Below are positions 1 to 5,001 of a stretch of 5,886 nt of DNA, in pieces. This DNA comes from Myxococcales bacterium UBA1238 (GTDB lineage Bacteria; Myxococcota_A; Bradymonadia; UBA7976; UBA1532): NCBI GenBank assembly GCA_002309015.1, contig DBWM01000006.1, forward strand, positions 1 to 5,886, read 5' to 3'. Position 1 is the first letter of the stretch, and the number at the start of each line of letters is the position of its first letter. The notes under the pieces were generated by a model. The model ran no database searches, was not told the DNA's origin, and saw only the letters and a program-made list of their open reading frames with translations. The position numbers and the translations under genes are program-made.

Positions 1-35
1 TTCGCCGTTTTTAAAATCGATCGGCGGGAGAAAGC

Positions 36-1457
36 TTACAGATCCGTCACGCGGCCCACGAAGAGGACGGTATCGGTCGAACGTTCGACGATCATAAAGA
101 GGAAGGGGTGATCGACCCTGAAATCGTATGAGGAGTTGCGGATCGCGTTGTCGGCAGAGGCAGCGACCGCTACGCCTGCGCCCGCTGCGGCGGCTTCGCC
201 ACCTTCTTCATCGAATTCGAGGAAGGCCTTGTGAAGCACATCGCCGATCTTCAACGCCGATGCAGCCGGCTTCGACGCGGGATCGAGCATCGCACCGAAC
301 TCCGCATCGTCCGTAAACGCCTTCTTCATGCCCAACTGCTGCAGGGTCCCTTTGAGAGACATCATGCCGGGCTGAAGCTTAAAGCGGGGCAGCGAAATGT
401 GAACGTCGGCCATCAGGGGTTCACATTCCATTTGCAGGATTTCACCGAGCTCCTTTTCTGCCGCTTCGAGTTGTTTCATCCGATCCGCCATCGGATGCGA
501 TGCGTCGACGTGAGGCAATATAATGGCCAGCACATAGCGGCCCGGGCGATTGGGGTCATCCTCTTTTTGAGTCTGAAAAGGCAGCCAGTAGAGCGCATAG
601 TCTCTCAGATGGCAGACGCCGGAACGCAGATCGGTCCGATGCATCATCTTCGTTTTGGTGACACCGGATGCCCCGTAGAAATCTTCGTCTCTTGTGGCGT
701 CCTTCTCAAAGTCATCGGCCCATTTGGCCTTAAAATAGACCGAGTTGGTCAGAACCAGGCGCGAATCCGCGGTAATGGAGCCGGGCGAAAGCAGATCTTT
801 GATGCGATCATGGGTGGCCTGCGCGACCGTCTGATTGATCGTCGCCCGCGCTTTTTCGGGATCGGCGGCGTAATCGAGGGCGGTGGCCTCGGCGTTGTAA
901 GCCGCAGAGAGGCGCGAAACGAAGTCGCCCGACAAGTTCAGAGCGCGATCGGGCCAGAGATGGTTTTCGATCTCGAGGGCCGTCTGACCGTTGACCGCTT
1001 TCAGCGCTTCCTCGACCCTCAGCCCCGACATCCCAAGGCGCTTTGCATTGGGCATCTCCAAAGCGGAGAGCATCTCGCTTGCCGTCTCGCCGCAGGCGCC
1101 CTCAAGGGCCATCCCCAGCGCGCGCTCGATCGCATAGGGCGAAAAGACCGCATTGCCCTTCGTGGTCTGCAAAAGCTTAACGCCAAAAGCGTTGCTTTGC
1201 TTTGACCAGCTGGGATTGAACCAGTTGAATACTTCCCAGGGACTTGCCGGGATCTCCTGCGTCATGCCCGGGCGGCAGCTCTCTGCGATCTCCACATATG
1301 TTTTGGGTGCGGCTTTCACTTTGGGTGCCTCTTTCACTTTGGGGGCAGCTGCAGTTGCAGCTTCGGGGGCGGTTTTGGGTGCAGGCGCTGCCTGGCCTGT
1401 CTTTTGACCGCAAGCCGATAACATGAAAAAGATGGAAAGGGGGATGAGGGGTTTCAT
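36..1457 (-). CDS. Serpin-family serine protease inhibitor, predicted lipoprotein
   Basis: This is a serpin, a suicide inhibitor of serine proteases, predicted to be lipid-anchored in the envelope. The ATG at 1457 gives 473 residues. The frame extends to a TTG at 1469, but the ATG has a weak GGA seven nt upstream and gives a normal signal peptide. The lipobox LSAC ends at Cys16 with Gly at +2, which by E. coli rules favours the outer membrane. An Ala/Pro/Lys-rich tether with repeated APKVK units covers about residues 22-54. The serpin fold follows, with strand TNSVYFKAKW (237-246), VLHKAFLEFDEEGG leading into the hinge (407-420), an Ala-rich hinge, and the family signature FRVDHPFLFMI (446-456). 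Counting 17 positions from the first hinge Glu puts P1-P1' at Ala433-Ser434, which suggests an elastase-like target. P14 is Gly instead of the usual Thr/Ser. The family call is firm; anchoring and target class are inference. Confidence 0.93.
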   Translation of the reverse strand: MKPLIPLSIFFMLSACGQKTGQAAPAPKTAPEAATAAAPKVKEAPKVKAAPKTYVEIAESCRPGMTQEIPASPWEVFNWFNPSWSKQSNAFGVKLLQTTKGNAVFSPYAIERALGMALEGACGETASEMLSALEMPNAKRLGMSGLRVEEALKAVNGQTALEIENHLWPDRALNLSGDFVSRLSAAYNAEATALDYAADPEKARATINQTVAQATHDRIKDLLSPGSITADSRLVLTNSVYFKAKWADDFEKDATRDEDFYGASGVTKTKMMHRTDLRSGVCHLRDYALYWLPFQTQKEDDPNRPGRYVLAIILPHVDASHPMADRMKQLEAAEKELGEILQMECEPLMADVHISLPRFKLQPGMMSLKGTLQQLGMKKAFTDDAEFGAMLDPASKPAASALKIGDVLHKAFLEFDEEGGEAAAAGAGVAVAASADNAIRNSSYDFRVDHPFLFMIVERSTDTVLFVGRVTDL

Positions 1458-1477
1458 TTTTTGATCCAATCAGAGTT

Positions 1478-1502
1478 TTGGGGCCGCCGGGAGCAGCCCC
1501 AA
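1478..1502 (-). other. GC-rich stem-loop between the ankyrin and serpin genes
   Basis: A 10-bp stem (TTGGGGCTGC paired with GCGGCCCCAA on the minus strand, one T-G wobble) closes a 5-nt loop. It lies 15 nt after the ankyrin stop codon and 20 nt before the serpin ATG. In the minus direction it is followed by AAAACTC, not a T run, and in the plus direction by AACCCC, so it is not a normal intrinsic terminator in either direction. It could be an mRNA processing or stability element that separates expression of two genes on one transcript. The structure is seen in the sequence; the role is unknown. Confidence 0.45.
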
Positions 1503-1517
1503 CCCCTTCGCCGGCTC

Positions 1518-2525
1518 TTACTTTGCGCCCACAGCCTTGAGCAGCGCCCTGATCTCGTCGGTCTTGGCGTAATCCAGCGCGGTCTTGCCCTGAAGATCTT
1601 TCGCGTTGACGTTCACCCGGGACTTGGTCAGGGCCCTGACGTGATCCGCGCAGCCTTTCATGGCCGCCCACATCAGCATGGTCATGCCCTTGTCGGGATC
1701 TGCGGCATCGAGGTTCAGATCGCTCCCATCGAGGTAGCCCTTCATTTCTTCAAGATCGATGCCGCAGGGGTTTTCATCGCGACTCATCCAGAACGTCTCG
1801 TAAGAGAACAGGTCGTCTTCGGAATCCGGGACGAAGACATCTTTTTCGCTCCCGCCCGCAGCCAGCAAAGCCGTTACGATCTCGTCCTCACGACCGCTCA
1901 CGCGTATGGCCGCCAGCTTCAGCGCCGTTTTGCCATCCTTGTTCTTCACCTTGATGTCGGCCTTCGCCGCAAGCAGCGCCTGTACGACCTCGAGCTCCTT
2001 TTCTTTCATGAGCGCCGTCTCGCCCTTTTTATCTTTGGCATTCACGTCGGCTTTCGCCGCGATCAGCGCTTTAACGATCTCGACTTTGGACGCCTTCATG
2101 AGCGCCGTCTCGCCTTTTTTATCCTTCGCGTTCACGTCGGCCTTCGCCGCAATCAGCGCGTTGACCGTCGCGAGATCGGCTTCGGAGGCTGCCCACATGA
2201 GCGCCGTCTCGTCCGCTTTGTTCTTCGCGTTCACGTCGGCTTTCGCATCGATCAGCGCCTTGACCATATCGACGCCCCGATTGCGGAAGGCAGCCAGGAT
2301 CAGCGCGGTATCACCAAATGAAGTCTTCGCGTTGACGTCTGCGCCCGCTGCGATCAGCTTCTTCACCTCGTCGAGCTTGCCCGCCGATGCCGCCTGAAGC
2401 AGCGCGTCCGCCGAAACCGCTTTTGCAGCCTGAGCCGCCGGCGCCTTCTCTTCAGCCTGAGCCGTCACCGCGTGAAAAGCCAAACCCGCAATCAAAACCG
2501 CCTGGAACCAATGGAACGTGATCAT
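1518..2525 (-). CDS. Exported ankyrin-repeat protein
   Basis: This is an ankyrin-repeat protein with an N-terminal signal peptide (hydrophobic stretch at about residues 6-22, likely cut after AQA at 24), so it is probably periplasmic. Ankyrin repeats bind proteins and have no catalytic role; the partner is unknown. Repeat units run at about residues 38-69, 70-103, 104-136, 137-166, 167-196 and 197-227, each with the G-x-TAL start and ADVNAK end. A non-repeat insert (about 228-255) precedes a second ankyrin stretch at 256-335. Two units (137-166 and 167-196) have only 30 residues instead of about 33. There are two cysteines, 254 and 292. The start is set by AGGAG at 2536-2532, six nt from the ATG at 2525. 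An in-frame ATG at 2531 abuts that AGGAG, but would add a lysine to an otherwise uncharged signal-peptide N-region, so it is not excluded. The serpin gene starts 60 nt downstream. Confidence 0.9.
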   Translation of the reverse strand: MITFHWFQAVLIAGLAFHAVTAQAEEKAPAAQAAKAVSADALLQAASAGKLDEVKKLIAAGADVNAKTSFGDTALILAAFRNRGVDMVKALIDAKADVNAKNKADETALMWAASEADLATVNALIAAKADVNAKDKKGETALMKASKVEIVKALIAAKADVNAKDKKGETALMKEKELEVVQALLAAKADIKVKNKDGKTALKLAAIRVSGREDEIVTALLAAGGSEKDVFVPDSEDDLFSYETFWMSRDENPCGIDLEEMKGYLDGSDLNLDAADPDKGMTMLMWAAMKGCADHVRALTKSRVNVNAKDLQGKTALDYAKTDEIRALLKAVGAK

Positions 2526-2531
2526 CTTCAT

Positions 2532-2536
2532 CTCCT
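2532..2536 (-). promoter_or_regulatory. Shine-Dalgarno site of the ankyrin gene
   Basis: AGGAG on the minus strand sits six nt before the ATG at 2525 and directly against the ATG at 2531. The spacing favours the inner ATG as the start. Confidence 0.6.
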
Positions 2537-2599
2537 GTGCATCAACGTTGTGGCTGCGCAGCGTAGAGGTTTTAAGCGAATGAAAAAAGGATTTGTTTC

Positions 2600-2629
2600 A
2601 AAAAACTGCTTTTCGCGCGGATGAAACGC
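2600..2629 (-). terminator. Possible imperfect intrinsic terminator of the acetyltransferase cluster
   Basis: On the minus strand GCGTTTC and GAAAAGC can pair around an 8-nt loop, with six pairs and one G-A mismatch. Two nt later comes a run of six T. It lies about 40 nt after the stop codon of the last acetyltransferase gene and about 75 nt before the ankyrin start, where a terminator would be expected. The stem is short and A/T-rich in part, so the call is weak. Confidence 0.35.
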
Positions 2630-2667
2630 TCTTTGGGCGGCTCCATCGGCCCCTTGCCCGACAACGC

Positions 2668-3120
2668 TCATTTTTGCCGAATGAACCTCGGTCCCTCCTC
2701 CCCCATCTCGCCGGTCGCCTGAAAGCCGCATTTTTGAAGCACGCGCATCGACGCGCGGTTTGAGGGATCGGTTTCCGCCTCTACGGCCAGCACGCCCGGC
2801 TGTAAAAACGCCCAATCGATCGCCGCTGAGACCGCCTCTGTGGCATAGCCCTGCCCGAACCAGGCCTCCTGAAGCCCGTAACCGATCTCTACCCGCCCGT
2901 CTGGACGAAGCCCTTTAAAGCAGAGATCGCCCACGAGCGTGCCGTCGTGAAGCTCGATCCGCCACATCGCAAACCAGGCCCAGCGATCGGGATCCCCCAG
3001 CGCGGCCGCAAGCATTTCGCCGTAGGCCTTGCGAAGCTCGGGATCGCGGGTCTGCGCGATCATCGATTCCATCTGTTCCTGGGATGCGGGGTAAAGTTTT
3101 AAGCGCTTTGTGGTGAGCAT
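2668..3120 (-). CDS. GNAT N-acetyltransferase, RimJ/RimL-like
   Basis: This 150-residue protein is a single GNAT domain of the RimJ/RimL type (Acetyltransf_3-like) and should move an acetyl group from acetyl-CoA to an amine. It opens with the typical LTTKRLKLYPAS strand. Around residues 87-96 it has the acetyl-CoA pyrophosphate-binding motif WFGQGYATEA. The late element TDPSNRASMRVLQKCGF (117-133) is the usual asparagine/serine-containing cofactor-side helix. Length is slightly short for the family but all core elements are present. The substrate cannot be read from the sequence; ribosomal protein N-termini, small amines and antibiotics are all known for relatives. The ATG at 3120 follows the stop of the DUF3795 gene by 9 nt and has an in-frame TGA directly upstream. 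No clear Shine-Dalgarno is visible, so translation probably depends on coupling to the upstream gene. It is the last gene of the cluster. Confidence 0.9.
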   Translation of the reverse strand: MLTTKRLKLYPASQEQMESMIAQTRDPELRKAYGEMLAAALGDPDRWAWFAMWRIELHDGTLVGDLCFKGLRPDGRVEIGYGLQEAWFGQGYATEAVSAAIDWAFLQPGVLAVEAETDPSNRASMRVLQKCGFQATGEMGEEGPRFIRQK

Positions 3121-3129
3121 CGCGGGGCG

Positions 3130-3450
3130 TCACTTCATCTGATGCGACAAAATCGCCTGGACCGCCTCGCAGCTCGCCCAGTCACCGCAGGATTTGCAGA
3201 GATCGACGCCGCGTTTCTGGGCGCATTGCCGCACTTTGCAGAGTTTGTCGCAGAAGATGGTCTTTACGCCGTTTGCGCGGCAGCCTTCGCAGTTGATCTG
3301 CTCGGGGCGGATTTCCACCTGGTTCAGCCGGGTCCAGAGGGCCGCCGTCTTCTCGCGCAGCGCCTGGTCGTCGTTCTTTGTCGCGATGTAAGCGTCGCAT
3401 TTTTCGCAGTCGAGGCCGCAATACGCTTTCAGTTCATCGGGTGACGTCAT
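3130..3450 (-). CDS. DUF3795-type cysteine-rich small protein
   Basis: This 106-residue protein matches the DUF3795 family by its opening AYCGLDCEKCDAYIATKNDD. The family has no established function. Eleven cysteines occur at residues 11, 15, 18, 54, 57, 67, 71, 76, 85, 88 and 94, mostly in C-x2-C or C-x3-C spacing. That pattern points to one or more metal sites, zinc being the simplest guess; an iron-sulfur cluster is not excluded. No signal peptide or membrane segment is seen, so it should be cytoplasmic. The ATG at 3450 overlaps the stop of the preceding acetyltransferase gene as ATGA, with AAAGGA about nine nt upstream, so both coupling and direct initiation are plausible. It lies between two acetyltransferase genes, which suggests a shared expression programme but does not define its job. 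The family call comes from recognition of the N-terminal motif. Confidence 0.87.
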   Translation of the reverse strand: MTSPDELKAYCGLDCEKCDAYIATKNDDQALREKTAALWTRLNQVEIRPEQINCEGCRANGVKTIFCDKLCKVRQCAQKRGVDLCKSCGDWASCEAVQAILSHQMK

Positions 3451-3971
3451 TTCAAAAAATCCTTTCTGTAAATCACCGAGACATGTTCGCGCTCGCCGGT
3501 GGCGTCCGTATATTCGTGATCAAAATGAAGCCCGGCCGCCTCGGCGGTTTTGTAAGAGGCGACGTTGTCGGCGGTGCAGTAGGAATAGAGGGCGTCGAAG
3601 GCCGTATGCTGAAACGCCCAGTCGCGGACGGCGATGGCGGCTTCGGTGGCGTAGCCTTTTCTCCAGCAGTCCCTGCGGATGTGGAAGCCGATCTCGGGCA
3701 AAATGCGGCCGTCGATGTTTTGCAGGGTGAGGCCGCAGTCGCCGATGAGTTTTCCGGTCTCCTTTAAGCAGACGGCCCAGAGTCCGAAGCCCTCTTTGCG
3801 GTAGTTTTCGAGACTCCAATCGATCCAGCGGTGCACCCGCGCCTCGTCAAAAACATAGGGGTAATATTTGCTGACCTCTTCATCGGCGAGCGCGTCGTAG
3901 AGCGCATCAAAATCCGAGGGCTGCAGTTCGCGCAGGATGAGCCGCCGGGTCTCCGCAATGACGCCCGCCAT
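3447..3971 (-). CDS. GNAT N-acetyltransferase, RimJ/RimL-like
   Basis: This 174-residue single-domain GNAT acetyltransferase is of the RimJ/RimL kind. The N-terminus has the family pattern TRRLILRELQPSDFDALYDAL. The acetyl-CoA loop is WRKGYATEA at about residues 103-111, with Arg in place of the first Gly of the usual WGKGYATEA. The element TADNVASYKTAEAAGL (133-148) matches the conserved N-x-x-S-x-x-x-x-E-x-x-G-L helix. The substrate is unknown. The start is decided by GGAG at 3981-3978, six nt before the ATG at 3971. An in-frame GTG at 3983 would add four residues and lies on the Shine-Dalgarno itself. The ATG shares one base with the upstream stop (TGATG), and its own stop overlaps the DUF3795 start (ATGA), so it is coupled on both sides. 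It is only loosely similar to the other RimJ/RimL-like gene of the cluster, so this is not a recent tandem duplication. Confidence 0.92.
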   Translation of the reverse strand: MAGVIAETRRLILRELQPSDFDALYDALADEEVSKYYPYVFDEARVHRWIDWSLENYRKEGFGLWAVCLKETGKLIGDCGLTLQNIDGRILPEIGFHIRRDCWRKGYATEAAIAVRDWAFQHTAFDALYSYCTADNVASYKTAEAAGLHFDHEYTDATGEREHVSVIYRKDFLK

Positions 3972-4852
3972 CACGATCTCCACCGCCGGAGCTGCGGAAA
4001 GAGGCCGCGCATCATCTGCACATATTCCTCCCGGGTCATCGGCTTCGGCATCTGCTTATTCACCTCGTCCAGAAACTGCGCGCAGTGATCGATCATCTGC
4101 TCCATGCTGCAGTCCTGTAAAAACCGGCCGTCGGCGTAACAGAACTTGCAGTAATCAAACGAGACGCTGCCGTCCTGCTCCGTCCCGCAATCCTCGATTT
4201 TTGAAAGCGGCATGGCGCAGCTCTGGCAAAACTGAGGCAGCTGCCCCGGCTGGAACGCCTTTTCTTTTTTGGGGAACTCCGCATCGAAAGCCGCAAAGCC
4301 CTGAGGATCCGTTTCGGCCACAAAATAGCCTTCAGGCGGCGTATAGGTCCCTTCCCTGCCCTGCCAGAAACCGGGGATGAGCTCCTGCGCCAAAAAATAG
4401 GGCACCTCGGATTCCCTCGGCTCCGCGTGGTAATGAATCTTGAGCTTGCTTGCGAGATCGAAGCCCGCGTTTTTGTAAAAATCGATGTTGCCTTCCATGC
4501 AGAGCAGGCCCACGCCCAAATCCCGCGCCTTTTCGAGGGCAAACTGCAGCAGCTTCAACCCGTAACCCTTCCTTTTATATTGGGGATGAATGCAGATGGG
4601 CCCAAAGGTCCAGGAAGGAAACGCGATCCCGCCGTCGAGCTCGATTTTGGCCCGGGAGAACATGACATGCCCGATCAGCTCCCCCGATTCCTCCATCACG
4701 AAATCGAGCTCGGGGATGAAATCCGGGTTTTCGCGATATTTGTGGAGCACGAAATGCTCGCTGCAGCCCGGGCGGTAAACATTCCAGAACGATTCGCGGG
4801 TGAGCGCTTCAACTTTGCGGTAATCCTCCGGCCGTTCATGCCTGATGATCAT
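3971..4852 (-). CDS. GNAT N-acetyltransferase fused to a C-terminal zinc ribbon
   Basis: This 293-residue protein has two parts. Residues 1 to about 150 form a GNAT domain resembling the YhbS-type predicted acetyltransferases, with MIIRHERPEDYRKVEALT at the start, the strand FGPICIHP (83-90), the acetyl-CoA motif QYKRKGYGLKLL (91-102) and FYKNAGF (125-131). A linker to about 205 contains YFLAQELIPGFW. Residues 209-245 look like the putative zinc ribbon family Zn_ribbon_2, with CQSCAMPL, then C222, then DYCKFCYADG, giving ligands C209, C212, C235 and C238. After it comes the usual helical tail with MEQMIDHC and PMTREEYVQMM. The domain may bind nucleic acid or a protein; the substrate is unknown. 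The ATG at 4852 has AAAGGG seven nt upstream and matches the family N-terminus; the open frame runs on to a TTG at 4960 but that stretch looks non-coding. It is the first gene of the cluster. Confidence 0.9.
   Translation of the reverse strand: MIIRHERPEDYRKVEALTRESFWNVYRPGCSEHFVLHKYRENPDFIPELDFVMEESGELIGHVMFSRAKIELDGGIAFPSWTFGPICIHPQYKRKGYGLKLLQFALEKARDLGVGLLCMEGNIDFYKNAGFDLASKLKIHYHAEPRESEVPYFLAQELIPGFWQGREGTYTPPEGYFVAETDPQGFAAFDAEFPKKEKAFQPGQLPQFCQSCAMPLSKIEDCGTEQDGSVSFDYCKFCYADGRFLQDCSMEQMIDHCAQFLDEVNKQMPKPMTREEYVQMMRGLFPQLRRWRS
3978..3981 (-). promoter_or_regulatory. Shine-Dalgarno site inside the preceding gene
   Basis: GGAG on the minus strand is six nt from the ATG at 3971 and lies within the last codons of the upstream acetyltransferase-zinc ribbon gene. 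It selects the ATG over the GTG codons at 3983 and 3974 and supports termination-reinitiation at the TGATG junction. Confidence 0.6.
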
Positions 4853-5001
4853 GGGAAAGCCCTTTCTCAAAATGCTTTGGCTCAAACGGGCGCCTTCATA
4901 GCAGATTTTGAGACCCCAAACCCGCCCAAAAAGGGCCGGATCCTTTGAGCCCAAACGCAACCCTTGATTTTTTAAGCCCTAAAGGCGCATTCATTCGCCC
5001 C
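4853..5001. promoter_or_regulatory. Divergent intergenic spacer with repeated TTTRAG-CCCWAA motif
   Basis: This spacer separates the divergent starts of the acetyltransferase cluster (minus) and rsgA (plus) and must hold both promoters unless they start farther away. No convincing -35/-10 pair was found on either strand. It does hold three related direct copies: TTTGAG-AC-CCCAAAC at 4907-4921, TTTGAGCCCAAAC at 4944-4956 and TTTAAGCCCTAAA at 4971-4983. The reverse half CTCAAA also occurs at 4866-4871 and 4881-4886. CTCAAAAT (4866-4873) and ATTTTGAG (4905-4912) form a perfect 8-bp inverted repeat, as do GGCTCAAA (4879-4886) and TTTGAGCC (4944-4951). These may be operator half-sites; no regulator is encoded in the window. 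Confidence 0.4.
4860..4865 (-). promoter_or_regulatory. Shine-Dalgarno site of the acetyltransferase-zinc ribbon gene
   Basis: AAAGGG on the minus strand is seven nt from the ATG at 4852. It lies within a short inverted repeat (GAAAG at 4855-4859, CTTTC at 4862-4866), so weak pairing could mask it. Confidence 0.4.

Noticed and set aside
3..26. 5-bp inverted repeat CGCCG/CGGCG just after the serpin stop as a terminator
   Set aside because: The stem is short with a 14-nt loop, and no T run is seen on the minus strand before the window ends.
231..1205. 324-codon plus-strand frame opposite the serpin gene
   Set aside because: The serpin on the other strand has clear family motifs along the whole length, whereas the plus-strand translation shows no recognisable family or signal.
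2007..2275. CRISPR-like or other non-coding repeat array
   Set aside because: The repeats keep the reading frame of the ankyrin protein, have 90- and 99-bp periods without unique spacers, and encode canonical ankyrin units.
1461..2321. 286-codon plus-strand frame opposite the ankyrin gene with repeated FHERRLA-like units
   Set aside because: Its repetition simply mirrors the tandem ankyrin DNA repeats on the other strand, and it has no family match that I recognise.
2570..2601. Promoter-like TTGAAA and TTAAAA pair upstream of the ankyrin gene (minus strand)
   Set aside because: The spacing is 20 nt, well beyond the usual 16-18, and the region is simply A/T-rich; a promoter is likely nearby but this pair does not establish it.
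4853..4960. 36-residue N-terminal extension of the acetyltransferase-zinc ribbon protein from a TTG at 4960
   Set aside because: The family starts at the MIIRHERPED motif, the ATG at 4852 has a Shine-Dalgarno, and the extension overlaps the repeated spacer motif.
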